Assembly: GCF_019656215.1 (NCBI RefSeq)
Contig: NZ_BPLK01000005.1
Coordinates: 124,001 to 188,000, forward strand
Direction: 5' to 3'
DNA from: Apilactobacillus zhangqiuensis
GTDB lineage: Bacteria > Bacillota > Bacilli > Lactobacillales > Lactobacillaceae
Length of the DNA stretch: 64,000 nucleotides
Shown here one piece after another: positions 27,700-38,385 of the stretch (positions within the stretch are counted from its first letter, which is position 1; the number at the start of each line of letters is the position of its first letter). Below the pieces are notes generated by a model, which was given only the letters and a program-made list of their open reading frames with translations, made no database searches and had not been told where the DNA came from. A program made the position numbers and the translations under genes.

Positions 27700-28293
27700 A
27701 TGAATTTAGTCCCAACTGTCATTGAACAATCATCAAACGGTGAACGCGCATATGACATTTACTCAAGATTATTAAAAGACAGAATTATTATGTTATCTGG
27801 TCCAATTGAAGACAACATGGCAAATACCATCATTGCTCAACTATTATTCCTAGATGCACAAGATTCTGAAAAAGACATCTACTTATACATCAACTCACCT
27901 GGTGGTGTTGTAACTGCCGGTATGGCAATTTATGACACTATGCAATTTATTAAAGCTGATGTTCAAACCATCGTTATGGGTATGGCTGCATCAATGGCCA
28001 GTGTCTTGGCTTCTTCAGGTACTAAGGGTAAGCGTTTTGCTTTACCTCACTCAGAAGTATTGATTCACCAACCTTCTGGTGGTGCTCAAGGTCAACAAAC
28101 TGAAATTGCTATTGCTGCAGAATCAATCTTAAAGACTAGAAAGATGATCAACGAAATCTTAGCTCAAAACTCAGGTCAATCAATTGAAAAGGTTAACCTA
28201 GATACCGAACGTGATAAGTACTTAAGCGCTCAAGAAGCTGTAGATTACGGATTGCTTGATAGCATCATGACTAACAGTTCTGAAAGAAAATAA
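27700..28293 (+). CDS. clpP: ATP-dependent Clp protease proteolytic subunit
   Basis: ClpP is the serine peptidase core that degrades proteins unfolded by ClpX, ClpC or ClpE. The triad is Ser98 ([10 protein letters not shown]), His123 (SEVLIHQP) and Asp172. I chose the ATG at 27700, 8 nt after AAGGGAGG; it gives 197 residues and the usual [10 protein letters not shown] start. The CtsR box overlapping its promoter implies heat and protein-stress induction. Confidence 0.97.
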   Translation: MNLVPTVIEQSSNGERAYDIYSRLLKDRIIMLSGPIEDNMANTIIAQLLFLDAQDSEKDIYLYINSPGGVVTAGMAIYDTMQFIKADVQTIVMGMAASMASVLASSGTKGKRFALPHSEVLIHQPSGGAQGQQTEIAIAAESILKTRKMINEILAQNSGQSIEKVNLDTERDKYLSAQEAVDYGLLDSIMTNSSERK

Positions 28294-28302
28294 TTAGATA
28301 AT

Positions 28303-28338
28303 AAAAAAAGACGTTAACTTCGGTTAACGTCTTTTTTG
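28303..28338. terminator. Bidirectional terminator with UUCG loop
   Basis: A perfect 12-bp stem (AAAGACGTTAAC with its complement) closed by a TTCG tetraloop on the plus strand, A- and T-runs on both sides, between convergent clpP and whiA. Confidence 0.92.
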
Positions 28339-28343
28339 TGTCT

Positions 28344-29282
28344 TTATGAAACTGCTTCTTCTCTAATCTTATCGGCAAATTCATTAATCTTTCTCAAACG
28401 GTGGTTGATTCCAGACTTCGAAATCGCCCCACTAGGTAATGATTCGCTTAATTCCTTCAAACTAACTTCTGGCATCTTCATTCTAGTGATGGCCACTTCA
28501 TAAAGTTTTTCAGGTAACTTATCCAATCCGACTGTGTCGTCGATGAATTGAATATTAGAAATTTGCTTGGTTGAAGCATTAGCAACCTTGTTCATATTAG
28601 CATTTTCACAATTAACTAATCTATTCACAGAGTTTCTCATATCACGCATAATTCTGACATCTTCGAATTTTAACATCGCATTGGTTGCACCAATTAGTTG
28701 CAAGAAATTAGCAATCTTTTCTGCTTCCTTTAGGTATGTGATGTAACCACTTCTTCGATCGGTGGTTCTTGAATTCAATTCATACTTATTCATCATTTCT
28801 GAAATCATGTCATTGTGCTCTTCATACAATGAATAGATTTCCAGATGGTATCTGGAAGTTTCTGGATTGTTCACGGAACCTCCAGCTAGAAACGCCCCTC
28901 TTAGATATGATCTGACTTGAGAATCATCTTTCAGTAATTCGATAGGTACTCTTTCGACGATTTGATAGTTATCAAAGATTCCTAGGTCGTCTAGGATTGC
29001 TTGTGCTTGGTTAGCAATTCTTACGACGTAAACATTGTTCTTGTTTAACTTCATTTTCTTTCTAACAACAAGCTTACTTTCTACTTCGTAGAATTCCAAG
29101 ATTAACTTGTAAATACGACGTGCGATGGCTGGATTTTCTGTTTGAATATTTAAAATAATTTTGCGATTAGCTAACGAAATAGAACCATTCATTCTAATCA
29201 AGGCCATTAATTCAGCCTTAGCGTTTTCCTTATGAACTTCTAACGTGGTTAGCTCCTTTTTTACGTCACTTGCGTATGACAT
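28344..29282 (-). CDS. whiA: DNA-binding protein WhiA
   Basis: WhiA is a conserved DNA-binding protein that affects cell division and chromosome segregation in Firmicutes. It has an N-terminal LAGLIDADG-homing-endonuclease-like fold ([17 protein letters not shown]) and a C-terminal helix-turn-helix ([30 protein letters not shown]). Length 312 is normal. It starts 11 nt after yvcK, so the two are co-transcribed. Confidence 0.95.
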   Translation of the reverse strand: MSYASDVKKELTTLEVHKENAKAELMALIRMNGSISLANRKIILNIQTENPAIARRIYKLILEFYEVESKLVVRKKMKLNKNNVYVVRIANQAQAILDDLGIFDNYQIVERVPIELLKDDSQVRSYLRGAFLAGGSVNNPETSRYHLEIYSLYEEHNDMISEMMNKYELNSRTTDRRSGYITYLKEAEKIANFLQLIGATNAMLKFEDVRIMRDMRNSVNRLVNCENANMNKVANASTKQISNIQFIDDTVGLDKLPEKLYEVAITRMKMPEVSLKELSESLPSGAISKSGINHRLRKINEFADKIREEAVS

Positions 29283-29293
29283 TTTTAATCATC

Positions 29294-30280
29294 CTATCTT
29301 TTTGAAACCAGTTTGAATAATGTATCGGCAACCTTTTTTCCATCATGGAATGCCCCTTGATGACTTAGCATTAAAAAGTCATCGTAGATGCATTCACATC
29401 CCATTGCCTTAATTGCTTTTTCATCGTGTTTAACTGGATTTTCAATCTCGTTAAACACTTCTCGATTAATTAGATTGGTATCCACTGGTTGTTTGTTTAC
29501 GATTACGACATCAATGAAGTTTGACTTCATGTGGCGGTTCAATACTTCAACGTGTTCAGCGTCTGAAAAATGGTCTGTTTCGCCCTTTTGCGTCATGATA
29601 TTACAAATGTATACCACCTGTGCTTTAGACGCTAAAACAGCCTCCCCTAGGTTTTTAATCATTAGGTTTGGCAAGATACTGGTGAATAGACTTCCGGGTC
29701 CTAACACAATCTGGTCAGCTGCCAGGATGGCATCAATGACCTTTTGATTAGCATGTGGAATTTCCTTTTGGTCATCGCTGGATTCTACCCAAACACGATT
29801 AATCTTTTTATCAGCATAGGTAATCTCGTATTCGCCAGTCATTGTGGAGCCATCATCAAATTCGGCACATAGCTGTAACTTCTCGTTGGTAGCTGGATAA
29901 ATCTTTCCAGTAATGTCCATCATCTGACTTAATGTATCAACGGCTACGTTCACGTCACCCTTCATTTCAGTCATCGCAGCAATGATTAGATTACCTAATG
30001 AATGCTCTGACAAGAAATGATCGCCCTTTTTAAAACGGTATTGAAATAAGTCCAGCTTGTCCTTAGACAAATTAGATAATGAAACTAAAACATTTCGAAT
30101 ATCTCCAGGAGGGACAATGTTAATTTCATTGCGTAAACGACCTGATGAGCCACCATCATCTGAGATGTTAACAATCGCTGTGATGTCGACATTTTCGTTT
30201 TTTAGATTATTCAAGATAACTGGTAAACCAGTTCCGCCACCGATGACAACAACGTTTTTTCTCGATTGATTGTCTTTCAT
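29294..30280 (-). CDS. yvcK: Gluconeogenesis factor YvcK/CofD-like
   Basis: A CofD-like nucleotide-sugar-binding protein that in Bacillus helps growth on gluconeogenic carbon and cell-wall homeostasis. Signatures are NVVVIGGGTGLPVILNNLK, NISDDGGSSGRLR, PPGDIRNVLVSLS and GPGSLFTSILPNL. I chose the ATG at 30280 (MKDNQSRKN); a TTG one codon earlier is also possible. The rapZ gene that normally precedes it is missing. Confidence 0.93.
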   Translation of the reverse strand: MKDNQSRKNVVVIGGGTGLPVILNNLKNENVDITAIVNISDDGGSSGRLRNEINIVPPGDIRNVLVSLSNLSKDKLDLFQYRFKKGDHFLSEHSLGNLIIAAMTEMKGDVNVAVDTLSQMMDITGKIYPATNEKLQLCAEFDDGSTMTGEYEITYADKKINRVWVESSDDQKEIPHANQKVIDAILAADQIVLGPGSLFTSILPNLMIKNLGEAVLASKAQVVYICNIMTQKGETDHFSDAEHVEVLNRHMKSNFIDVVIVNKQPVDTNLINREVFNEIENPVKHDEKAIKAMGCECIYDDFLMLSHQGAFHDGKKVADTLFKLVSKR

Positions 30281-30317
30281 CAAATCATTTCCTCCTTTCA
30301 ATTTTTTCAACTAAGAA

Positions 30318-30346
30318 AGTATAACACACATACCCGGGCGTGTCAT
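30318..30346 (-). promoter_or_regulatory. yvcK-whiA promoter
   Basis: Minus-strand ATGACA, a 17-nt unusually GC-rich spacer, and an extended -10 TGTTATACT. Confidence 0.7.
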
Positions 30347-30358
30347 TTTAAAAGCAAA

Positions 30359-30389
30359 TAAAAAAAAGCGTGTTATCACGCTTTTTTTA
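30359..30389 (-). terminator. uvrA terminator
   Basis: AAAGCGTG/CACGCTTT stem with a TTAT-type loop and a T-run, overlapping the end of uvrA. Confidence 0.9.
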
Positions 30390-33242
30390 TTTTTTAGCTT
30401 CTTTTGTTCGTTTGGTATCACGTTCTAGGACTGGTTTTAGATATTGACCAGTATAGCTTTCCTTGACCTTAACAATCTCTTCAGGAGTTCCTGTGGCAAT
30501 AATTTCACCACCACCGTCTCCTCCTTCAGGACCTAGGTCGATGATGTGATCAGCTGTCTTAATCACGTCCAAGTTGTGTTCAATAATTAATACAGTATTG
30601 CCTTGTTCAACTAGTTCGTGTAAAACAACTAACAAACGATTAATGTCATCGGTGTGTAAACCAATGGTTGGTTCATCTAGGATGTATAAGTTGTTTCCAG
30701 CAGACTTCTTGTAAAGTTCAGAAGCTAACTTCATTCTTTGTGCTTCCCCACCAGACAAGGTAGTTGCTGATTGGCCAAGTTTAACATAGCCTAAACCGAC
30801 TTCATCAATGGTTTCTAGTTTTCTAGTAATCTTTGGAATTGAAGAGAAGAATTCCAGTGCTTGATCCACAGTCATGTCCAAGACATCTGAGATGTTTTTT
30901 CCCTTATATTCAACTTCCAGTGTTTCGGCATTGTATCGTTTACCATGACAAACTTCACAAGGCACATAAACGTCTGGTAGGAAGTTCATTTCAATCTTTA
31001 GGATTCCATCCCCATGACATGTTTCACAACGACCACCCTTAACATTGAAACTGAAACGGCCCTTTTGGTATCCACGAAGTTTAGCTTCGTTGGTTTCAGC
31101 AAACAAAGTTCTGATGTCATCAAAGACACCGGTGTATGTTGCCGGATTACTACGAGGAGTTCTTCCGATTGGACTTTGGTCAATGTTAATTAACTTGTCG
31201 ATATTCTTATAACCAGAAATTGACTTGTACTTACCTGGCTTTTCAGAGTTATGGTTTAGCTTTTGGGCGATTGCTCTTTTAACAATGCGGTTAATCAATG
31301 TTGATTTACCTGAACCAGAAACCCCTGTCACGACGTTAAATTCACCTAGTGGAATTTCAGCTGTAACATTCTTCAAATTATTTTCTGATGCCCCAGTTAC
31401 CTTAATCTTCTTGCCGTTACCCTTACGACGTTTCAATGGCACTGGCACAAACTTCTTACCTGAGAGGTATTGACCAGTCAATGAATTATCATTTTGCGCC
31501 ACTTCATCTGGTGTTCCAACGGCCATGACGTGACCACCATTGGTTCCTGCACCGGGGCCAATATCAACGATGTAATCAGCGGAACGTTGGGTATCTTCAC
31601 CGTGTTCTACGACAACTAGAGTATTCCCCAAGTCACGCATTGATTTTAGTGAAGAAATCAAACGGTCATTATCACGTTGATGTAACCCAATTGAAGGTTC
31701 ATCCAATACGTATAGCACTCCGGATAGGTTTGAACCGATTTGGGTGGCTAAACGGATACGTTGAGATTCACCACCAGATAGTGTTCCAGCAGTTCTGGAA
31801 AGTGTTAGGTAATCTAGTCCCACGTTCTTCAAGAAAGTAAGACGATCGATGATTTCCTTTAGAATTGGTTTGGCAACAACACTATCCTTTTCACCAAACT
31901 TTAGTTTAGAGAAGAAGTTTAGTTCTTTTACGACGTCTAAGTCGGTTGCTTCACTAATGTTTAAACCATCAACCTTCACACTTAATGCTTCTCTGTTTAA
32001 ACGGAACCCGTGACAGGTTTGACATGTTAATTCGGTCATATATAGACGCATTTGGTCTCTGGTAAAGTCACTATTAGTTTCCTTATAACGACGGTCAATG
32101 TTGTTAATAACCCCTTCAAAAGGTGCATCAGTATCTCTGATACCGCCAAAGTTACTGTTGAAGTGAAAGTGAAATTCTTTTCCATTTGAGCCGTATAAAA
32201 TTAGGTCTCTTTGCTTCTTAGGTAACTTTTTGAAAGGAGTATCCATATCGATGCCAAATGCTTCACAGGCTTGTTCTAGCAAGCTTGGATAGAACTTAGA
32301 ACTGATTGGATTCCATGGTTCAATTGCCCCTTCGTTTAGTGTCTTATCCTTATCGGGAACAACTAAACTTTCATCGACTTCTAGTTTCATTCCTAGACCA
32401 TCACAGCTTGGGCAAGCTCCGATTGGTGAGTTGAATGAGAATAGACGTGGTTCCAATTCACTAACTGTAAATCCACAAAGTGGACATGCGTAGTGTTCAG
32501 AGAAAATTAAGTTGTCACCATTACCCATTAAGTCAGCAACGGCATAACCATCACTTAGTCTTAATGCAGTTTCCAATGAGTCTGATAGACGAGATTTAAT
32601 TCCATCTTTAACGATGATTCTATCAACGACGATTTCGATGTCGTGATACTTATTCTTGTCTAATTGAACGTCATCTTCTATTTCGTGGACTTCTCCATCG
32701 ACACGATATCTAACGAAACCTTCACGTTTAATCTTATCGATAACTTTCTTGTGTTGACCACGTTGTTGTCTAACCACTGGTGATAAGATTTGAAGCTTTG
32801 TTCTTTCTGGAAGTGCCAGCACTTCATCAATCATTTGATCGATTGATTGTCTGGTAATTTTGGTTCCATCGTTTGGACAAATTGGTGTTCCTACACGCGC
32901 CCATAGCAATCTGAAGTAATCGTTAATTTCAGTAACGGTTCCAACAGTTGAACGTGGATTCTTGGAAGTTGTCTTTTGGTCAATCGCAATAGCTGGACTC
33001 AATCCTTCAATTGAATCCACATCCGGTTTGTCCATTTGGCCCAAGAATTGACGTGCGTATGAAGACAAACTTTCTACGTAGCGACGTTGTCCTTCAGCAT
33101 ATAGTGTATCGAATGCCAATGAACTCTTTCCTGAACCTGATAAACCGGTCATAACAGTCAATTTATTCTTAGGAATTTCAACACTGATGTCTTTTAAGTT
33201 ATGTGCCCTTGCACCTTTAATGACAATTTTATCGTTTTGCAA
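30387..33242 (-). CDS. uvrA: Excinuclease ABC subunit UvrA
   Basis: UvrA is the damage-sensing ATPase of nucleotide excision repair. It has two ABC halves with Walker [10 protein letters not shown] and GVSGSGKST, two LSGGE signatures, and zinc-finger CxxC pairs (CPLCG...CPSCDG and CETCHGDG...CEVCHGKR). Length 951 is normal. The start is a TTG at 33242 after AAGGGGG, 12 nt after the uvrB stop. Confidence 0.97.
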   Translation of the reverse strand: MQNDKIVIKGARAHNLKDISVEIPKNKLTVMTGLSGSGKSSLAFDTLYAEGQRRYVESLSSYARQFLGQMDKPDVDSIEGLSPAIAIDQKTTSKNPRSTVGTVTEINDYFRLLWARVGTPICPNDGTKITRQSIDQMIDEVLALPERTKLQILSPVVRQQRGQHKKVIDKIKREGFVRYRVDGEVHEIEDDVQLDKNKYHDIEIVVDRIIVKDGIKSRLSDSLETALRLSDGYAVADLMGNGDNLIFSEHYACPLCGFTVSELEPRLFSFNSPIGACPSCDGLGMKLEVDESLVVPDKDKTLNEGAIEPWNPISSKFYPSLLEQACEAFGIDMDTPFKKLPKKQRDLILYGSNGKEFHFHFNSNFGGIRDTDAPFEGVINNIDRRYKETNSDFTRDQMRLYMTELTCQTCHGFRLNREALSVKVDGLNISEATDLDVVKELNFFSKLKFGEKDSVVAKPILKEIIDRLTFLKNVGLDYLTLSRTAGTLSGGESQRIRLATQIGSNLSGVLYVLDEPSIGLHQRDNDRLISSLKSMRDLGNTLVVVEHGEDTQRSADYIVDIGPGAGTNGGHVMAVGTPDEVAQNDNSLTGQYLSGKKFVPVPLKRRKGNGKKIKVTGASENNLKNVTAEIPLGEFNVVTGVSGSGKSTLINRIVKRAIAQKLNHNSEKPGKYKSISGYKNIDKLINIDQSPIGRTPRSNPATYTGVFDDIRTLFAETNEAKLRGYQKGRFSFNVKGGRCETCHGDGILKIEMNFLPDVYVPCEVCHGKRYNAETLEVEYKGKNISDVLDMTVDQALEFFSSIPKITRKLETIDEVGLGYVKLGQSATTLSGGEAQRMKLASELYKKSAGNNLYILDEPTIGLHTDDINRLLVVLHELVEQGNTVLIIEHNLDVIKTADHIIDLGPEGGDGGGEIIATGTPEEIVKVKESYTGQYLKPVLERDTKRTKEAKK

Positions 33243-33254
33243 GTTTTTGCCCCC

Positions 33255-35267
33255 TTACATTTGACCTTTCAATTCCATGACGGTATCACGCAATGCTGCG
33301 GCTTTTTCGAAATCCAGTTTAGCAGCTGCATGCTTCATTTCCTTGGTCAATGTTTCAATCATTTGCTTTTGATCCTTCTTAGATAGCTTTTGGAAGTCGG
33401 ATTCAACAAATGAGTGATCTTCAGAAGAATCGTCGTTCTTATTGTTATCGTAACTAATAAGGTCTCTAATTGGTTTCTTGATGGTGTGTGGTGTAATGCC
33501 ATGTTCTTCGTTGTATTTCTTTTGAATACTTCTTCTTCTTGCGGTTTCATCAATCGCCTTTTGCATTGAGTCGGTCATGTTATCGGCATACATAATAACC
33601 GCACCATTTTCGTTTCTAGCAGCACGACCAATAGTTTGAATTAATGAACGTTCATTTCTTAGGAAGCCTTCCTTATCAGCATCCAAGATGGCAACCAATG
33701 ATACTTCAGGAACGTCGATTCCTTCTCTTAGAAGGTTAATTCCGACCAATACGTCATACTTACCTAAACGAAGGTCACGAATAATCTTGGTACGTTCAAG
33801 TGTCTTAACGTCTGAATGTAGGTATGCAACCTTGATTCCTAAGTCCTTTAGATAATCGGTTAAATCTTCCGACATCTTCTTGGTTAAGGTGGTTACAAAG
33901 GTTCTTTCATTTTTGGCGATTCGTTCGTTAATTTCACCGACTAAGTCATCCATTTGACCCATGATTGGACGGACTTCAACCGTTGGATCCAATAGACCAG
34001 TCGGACGAATAATTTGTTGAACAATGTTCTTTTCAGCGGTTTCTTCTAGTTCACGTGGACCAGGAGTCGCTGACATGTAGATTGCTTGATTGACACGTTC
34101 TTTGAATTCTGGCATCTTTAATGGACGGTTATCCAAAGCACTTGGCAATCTGAAACCATATTCAATTAGACGTTCTTTTCTAGCCTTGTCACCGTTATAC
34201 ATTCCACCAACTTGTGGCAATGTTTGGTGAGATTCATCGACAACTAACAAGTAATCGTCTGGGAAGAAATCCAATAGCGTGTATGGAGCTTCACCCGGTT
34301 TTCTGTTATCCATGTATCTGGAATAATTTTCAATCCCGTTGGTGTAACCCATTTCCGCCATCATTTCAACGTCATAGGTGGTTCGTTGCTTCAAGCGTTG
34401 GGCCTCAAGTAGCTTACCCTCTTTTTCAAACTTGGCAACTTGTTCCTTCATTTCTTCCTTAATGCCCTTCAAAGCATGGTCCATGTTTTGATCATCGGTT
34501 AAGAAGTGGGTCGCTGGGAAGATAATGATGTCGTCTTTTTTACCGATGAATTCACCAGTTAATGTATCAATTTCCTTAATTGAATCAATTTCATCACCGA
34601 AGAATTCAACTCGATAAGCGTGTTGATCCCCAGAAGCTGGGAAGATGTCGACAACGTCCCCATGCACTCTGAAACGACCACGTTGAAAATCAATATCGTT
34701 TCTATCAAATTGAATTTCGACTAGCTTCCTAAGTAGTTCATCTCGTTCAATCTGTTGACCAACACTCAATGGAATAGTGTGTTTGTAGTATTCTTTAGGA
34801 CTACCTAATCCAAAAATCGATGAAACAGAAGCAACGATAATAACATCATTCCTGGTAAGCAATGAATTGGTTGCCGCATGACGTAGCTTATCGATTTCAT
34901 CGTTAATAGAAGAATCTTTTTCGATGTAGGTATCACTGGATGGAACGTAAGCTTCAGGTTGATAGTAGTCATAATAACTGACGAAGTATTCAACCGCGTT
35001 ATTAGGGAAGAATTCCTTAAACTCACTGTATAGCTGTCCAGCAAGCGTCTTATTATGAGACAAAATCAATGTGGGCTTATTAACGTTTTTAATCACATTA
35101 GAAATGGTAAAAGTCTTACCAGTCCCGGTGGCACCTAATAAGATTTGGTTCTTTTGACCATCTAAAACACCTTTAGTTAGTTTACTAATCGCTTCAGGTT
35201 GGTCTCCGGTAGGTTTGTATTTCGAGACTAAATCAAATTTATTATTCTCTTCACGTTTTATTTCCAA
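33255..35267 (-). CDS. uvrB: Excinuclease ABC subunit UvrB
   Basis: UvrB is the damage-verifying helicase-like subunit. It has Walker [11 protein letters not shown], the beta-hairpin [14 protein letters not shown] (Walker B), helicase motifs through QTIGRAARN, and a C-terminal UVR motif ([19 protein letters not shown]). The start is a TTG at 35267, 7 nt after AAAGGAGG, giving 670 residues; the longer reading to 35309 is not supported. It leads the uvrB-uvrA transcript. Confidence 0.96.
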   Translation of the reverse strand: MEIKREENNKFDLVSKYKPTGDQPEAISKLTKGVLDGQKNQILLGATGTGKTFTISNVIKNVNKPTLILSHNKTLAGQLYSEFKEFFPNNAVEYFVSYYDYYQPEAYVPSSDTYIEKDSSINDEIDKLRHAATNSLLTRNDVIIVASVSSIFGLGSPKEYYKHTIPLSVGQQIERDELLRKLVEIQFDRNDIDFQRGRFRVHGDVVDIFPASGDQHAYRVEFFGDEIDSIKEIDTLTGEFIGKKDDIIIFPATHFLTDDQNMDHALKGIKEEMKEQVAKFEKEGKLLEAQRLKQRTTYDVEMMAEMGYTNGIENYSRYMDNRKPGEAPYTLLDFFPDDYLLVVDESHQTLPQVGGMYNGDKARKERLIEYGFRLPSALDNRPLKMPEFKERVNQAIYMSATPGPRELEETAEKNIVQQIIRPTGLLDPTVEVRPIMGQMDDLVGEINERIAKNERTFVTTLTKKMSEDLTDYLKDLGIKVAYLHSDVKTLERTKIIRDLRLGKYDVLVGINLLREGIDVPEVSLVAILDADKEGFLRNERSLIQTIGRAARNENGAVIMYADNMTDSMQKAIDETARRRSIQKKYNEEHGITPHTIKKPIRDLISYDNNKNDDSSEDHSFVESDFQKLSKKDQKQMIETLTKEMKHAAAKLDFEKAAALRDTVMELKGQM

Positions 35268-35327
35268 ACAAAGTCCTCCTTTGTTTTTAACTCGGAGCGC
35301 AAGGCTCATTCATCTTAGTTTAATAAT

Positions 35328-35352
35328 ATTCTAACATACGAACAAACTTTCT
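35328..35352 (-). promoter_or_regulatory. uvrBA promoter with possible LexA box
   Basis: An extended -10 (ATGTTAGAAT, minus strand) stands at 35328-35337. Just upstream, CGAACAAACTTTCT (35339-35352) resembles the Gram-positive SOS box CGAAC-N4-GTTCG with mismatches in the right half. SOS control of uvrBA is known in Bacillus. Confidence 0.45.
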
Positions 35353-35378
35353 AAAACTAATGTTCTCCTCATAGGCAC

Positions 35379-35408
35379 AAAAAAGACTGGCCAGTTGACC
35401 AGTCTTTT
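35379..35408 (-). terminator. trxB terminator
   Basis: AAAGACTGG/CCAGTCTTTT stem and T-run, after the trxB stop. Confidence 0.88.
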
Positions 35409-35419
35409 AATCACACGTT

Positions 35420-36340
35420 TTAGTGTAATGAAGATACGTATTCGAATGCGTTTTGACCAGCAATACCACCGTCACCAACAGCAGTAGTTACTTGTCTTAA
35501 TTCTTTCTCACGAACGTCACCAATAGCAAAGATACCCTTTACTGAAGTTTCCATACGTTCGTTTGTCTTAATCCAACCTTTTTCGTCAGTAATGTTTAAG
35601 TTACTGAAAGGTTCAGTCATTGGGTTGTTACCAACGTAAATAAATACACCTGAAGCGGCCACTTCGCCTTCTTCATTTGTCTTGTTGTTGATAGTCTTAA
35701 CACCAGTAACCTTCATGTCATCTCCGACAATTTCAGTTACGTTAGTATCCCAAATGAATTCAATCTTGTCGTTAGCAAATGCTCTGTCTTGAATAACCTT
35801 TTGAGCACGTAGCTGATCACGACGGTGAATAACAGTCACCTTTGAAGCTAAACCTGCAAGGTAAAGTGCTTCAGAGATAGCTGAATCTCCACCACCGACA
35901 ACTACTACTTCACGGTTCTTGAAGAATGCTCCATCACATACAGCACAGTATGAGACACCTCTTCCACCGTATTCATCTTCGCCAGGAACGCCTAACTTTC
36001 TGTATTGTGAACCTGTACCAATGATAACGGCACCTGCTTCATAACTACCTTGATCGGTGTTAACAATCTTAGAATCACCTTTGTCTTCGATTGATTCAAC
36101 AGTTCCGTATTCATACTTGGCACCAAAGTTAGTGGAACTTTCATACATTTCTTTTGCTAAATCTGGACCTAGAATTGACTTAAATCCTGGGTAGTTTTCG
36201 ATTTCAGCAGTGTTGTTCATTTGACCACCGTAGATACCACGGTCGATCATCATAACTGATAAGTTTGCACGAGAAGCATATAGTGCAGAAGTCATTCCAC
36301 CAGGCCCTGCACCAATAATAATTACGTCATACTTTTCCAT
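35420..36340 (-). CDS. trxB: Thioredoxin reductase
   Basis: This FAD- and NADPH-dependent enzyme reduces thioredoxin. It has IIIGAGPGGMTSALYASRA (FAD site), the redox pair in SYCAVCDGAFF, VVGGGDSAISEA (NADPH site) and GIFAIGDVREK. Length 306 is normal. The ATG follows AAAGGAGGA. A perfect inverted repeat lies at 36368-36393 just upstream. Confidence 0.95.
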   Translation of the reverse strand: MEKYDVIIIGAGPGGMTSALYASRANLSVMMIDRGIYGGQMNNTAEIENYPGFKSILGPDLAKEMYESSTNFGAKYEYGTVESIEDKGDSKIVNTDQGSYEAGAVIIGTGSQYRKLGVPGEDEYGGRGVSYCAVCDGAFFKNREVVVVGGGDSAISEALYLAGLASKVTVIHRRDQLRAQKVIQDRAFANDKIEFIWDTNVTEIVGDDMKVTGVKTINNKTNEEGEVAASGVFIYVGNNPMTEPFSNLNITDEKGWIKTNERMETSVKGIFAIGDVREKELRQVTTAVGDGGIAGQNAFEYVSSLH

Positions 36341-36367
36341 AATTAAGCTCCTCCTTTCATTGAATTA

Positions 36368-36393
36368 ATATATGATACTTTACTATCATATAT
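36368..36393. promoter_or_regulatory. Perfect inverted repeat ahead of trxB
   Basis: ATATATGATA and TATCATATAT, 10-bp arms with a 6-nt spacer, 28 nt upstream of the trxB start. It overlaps a possible promoter (TGGACA, 17 nt, TAAAGT on the minus strand), so it looks more like an operator than a terminator, since no T-run follows. Confidence 0.5.
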
Positions 36394-36427
36394 ATCATTT
36401 GTCCATTAATTTGCACACAAACTAATT

Positions 36428-37303
36428 TTAATCTAACTTCTTAGCTAAGTCCTTGATGTATTGTTTTAATTCATCAGAAACTTCAGGATGTTTTAGACCA
36501 AATTCGATGTTAGTTTGTAACCAACCAAACTTGTTACCAGTGTCGTATCTGTCACCCTTAAATTCGTGAGCATATACCTTACCCTTTTTGTTTAGAGTAT
36601 CAATGGCATCAGTTAGTTGAATTTCGTTACCTTTACCAGGCTTAGTGTTTTCAAGAATGTCAAAGATATCAGCTGTTAATAGGTAACGACCAATAATTGC
36701 TAAATCACTTGGAGCATCTTCTGGATTTGGCTTTTCAACAAAACTAGTAACGTCATATAAACCATCGTCTACTTCCTTAGATGGGTTAATAACACCGTAT
36801 TTTGATGTGTCTTCATGAGGAACCTTCATAACAGCAAGTGTTGATGAACCTGTTTCTTCATAACTGTCAATTAATTGCTTAGTTAATGGAGTTTCATCTG
36901 TCATCAAATCATCACCTAGCATGATTACAAATGGGTCTTCACCAACGAAACTCTTGGCAGTATGAACAGCATCACCTAGACCATTAGGATGTTCTTGACG
37001 CTTGAAGTAAATGTTCAAACCGTTAGTTTTCTTAACAGCCTTTAGCATCTTTTCCTTACCTTTTGATTCAAGGTTCAATTCAAGTTCAGTGTTTGAATCG
37101 AAATGATCTTCAATAGCACGCTTACCCTTACCAATGATAATTAAAATGTCAGTAATACCTGATGCGATAGCTTCTTCAACGATTAATTGAATTGCTGGCT
37201 TATCAACAACTGGTAGCATTTCCTTTGGCATTGCCTTAGTTTCTGGTAGGAATCTTGTTCCTAATCCTGCTGCTGGGATAATTGCTTTTCTGATTTTCTT
37301 CAT
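36428..37303 (-). CDS. galU: UTP-glucose-1-phosphate uridylyltransferase
   Basis: GalU makes UDP-glucose for glycolipids, teichoic acid glucosylation and polysaccharides. The N-terminal [37 protein letters not shown] and FVEKP motifs are diagnostic. Length 291 is normal. It lies in the gpsA-galU direction with 44 nt spacing. Confidence 0.95.
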   Translation of the reverse strand: MKKIRKAIIPAAGLGTRFLPETKAMPKEMLPVVDKPAIQLIVEEAIASGITDILIIIGKGKRAIEDHFDSNTELELNLESKGKEKMLKAVKKTNGLNIYFKRQEHPNGLGDAVHTAKSFVGEDPFVIMLGDDLMTDETPLTKQLIDSYEETGSSTLAVMKVPHEDTSKYGVINPSKEVDDGLYDVTSFVEKPNPEDAPSDLAIIGRYLLTADIFDILENTKPGKGNEIQLTDAIDTLNKKGKVYAHEFKGDRYDTGNKFGWLQTNIEFGLKHPEVSDELKQYIKDLAKKLD

Positions 37304-37347
37304 GAATATAAACTCCTATTTTCTCATATTTTCCTATTTCTTAAATC

Positions 37348-38364
37348 TTAATCTAATTCAGCTCTACCCTTACGGTGCATTAGTTGAGAAATTGCATCAT
37401 CAATTGTAATTTCCTTGTGTAATACCTTGTAAATAGCTGATGTAATTGGCATATCAATACCACGTTGGTTAGCTAATTCGTATGCAGCTTCAGCAGTTGC
37501 AATGCCTTCAATAACCATTCCCATGTTCTTAACGATATCATCCAAGGTCTCTCCCTTACCTAGTTGATATCCTGCACGCCAGTTACGTGAGTCACTACTT
37601 GTGGCAGTAACGATTACATCACCAAATCCTGATAGACCAGTGAATGTTAATGGGTTAGCACCAAATGAAGTTCCTAAACGAGAAATTTCTGCTAATCCAC
37701 GTGTCATTAAGGCTGCCTTAGCATTGTCGGCATAACCTAAACCGTAAAGTGCACCAGCCCCAATGGCGATAATGTTCTTTAGAGCTGCACCAATTTCAAC
37801 ACCGATGATGTCATCATTTGTGTAAACTCTGAAGTAATCATTGATGAATAATGATTGAATATGTTCAGCATCTTTAATGTTTTCTGAAGCAGTAGTTACC
37901 AAAGTAATATCGTGTTTAGCAACTGATTCTGCTTGACTAGGACCTGAGATAACTGAGATTGACTTACGATGGCTTTCATCGATTTCGTCAGCTAGAACTT
38001 CTGACATACGTTTGTAAGTCTTTTGTTCAATTCCTTTACTACCATGAATAATGTTTACCTTCATATCTAGTTTTTCTAAAATTTCATTTACTTGTTTGGC
38101 AGTACTTCTTGTAACTTGTGCTGGAACAACAAATAAAATATCATCAACGCCTCTAATTGCTTCCTTCATGTCAGCGTAAGCAACTAGTTCCTTTGGATAT
38201 GTAAAATCTTTGATGTATTTTTCATTTGTGTGTTTATTGTTTAGTTCATCAACTTGTGATTGTTTGTATGACCATAAACGCACTTCATTACCATTTTCAA
38301 CTAAAATATTAGCAAGCATGCTTCCCCATGAACCTGCTCCTAACACTGCAATTTTTTCTACCAT
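37348..38364 (-). CDS. gpsA: Glycerol-3-phosphate dehydrogenase [NAD(P)+]
   Basis: GpsA reduces dihydroxyacetone phosphate to sn-glycerol-3-phosphate for phospholipid and teichoic acid synthesis. It has IAVLGAGSWGSMLA (Rossmann), HGSKGIEQKT, GAALKNIIAIGAG and GLSGFGDVIVT. I chose the ATG at 38364 giving 338 residues; a TTG two codons earlier is better spaced from GGAG and cannot be excluded. Confidence 0.95.
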   Translation of the reverse strand: MVEKIAVLGAGSWGSMLANILVENGNEVRLWSYKQSQVDELNNKHTNEKYIKDFTYPKELVAYADMKEAIRGVDDILFVVPAQVTRSTAKQVNEILEKLDMKVNIIHGSKGIEQKTYKRMSEVLADEIDESHRKSISVISGPSQAESVAKHDITLVTTASENIKDAEHIQSLFINDYFRVYTNDDIIGVEIGAALKNIIAIGAGALYGLGYADNAKAALMTRGLAEISRLGTSFGANPLTFTGLSGFGDVIVTATSSDSRNWRAGYQLGKGETLDDIVKNMGMVIEGIATAEAAYELANQRGIDMPITSAIYKVLHKEITIDDAISQLMHRKGRAELD

Positions 38365-38385
38365 AATCAATATAGCTCCTTAAAA

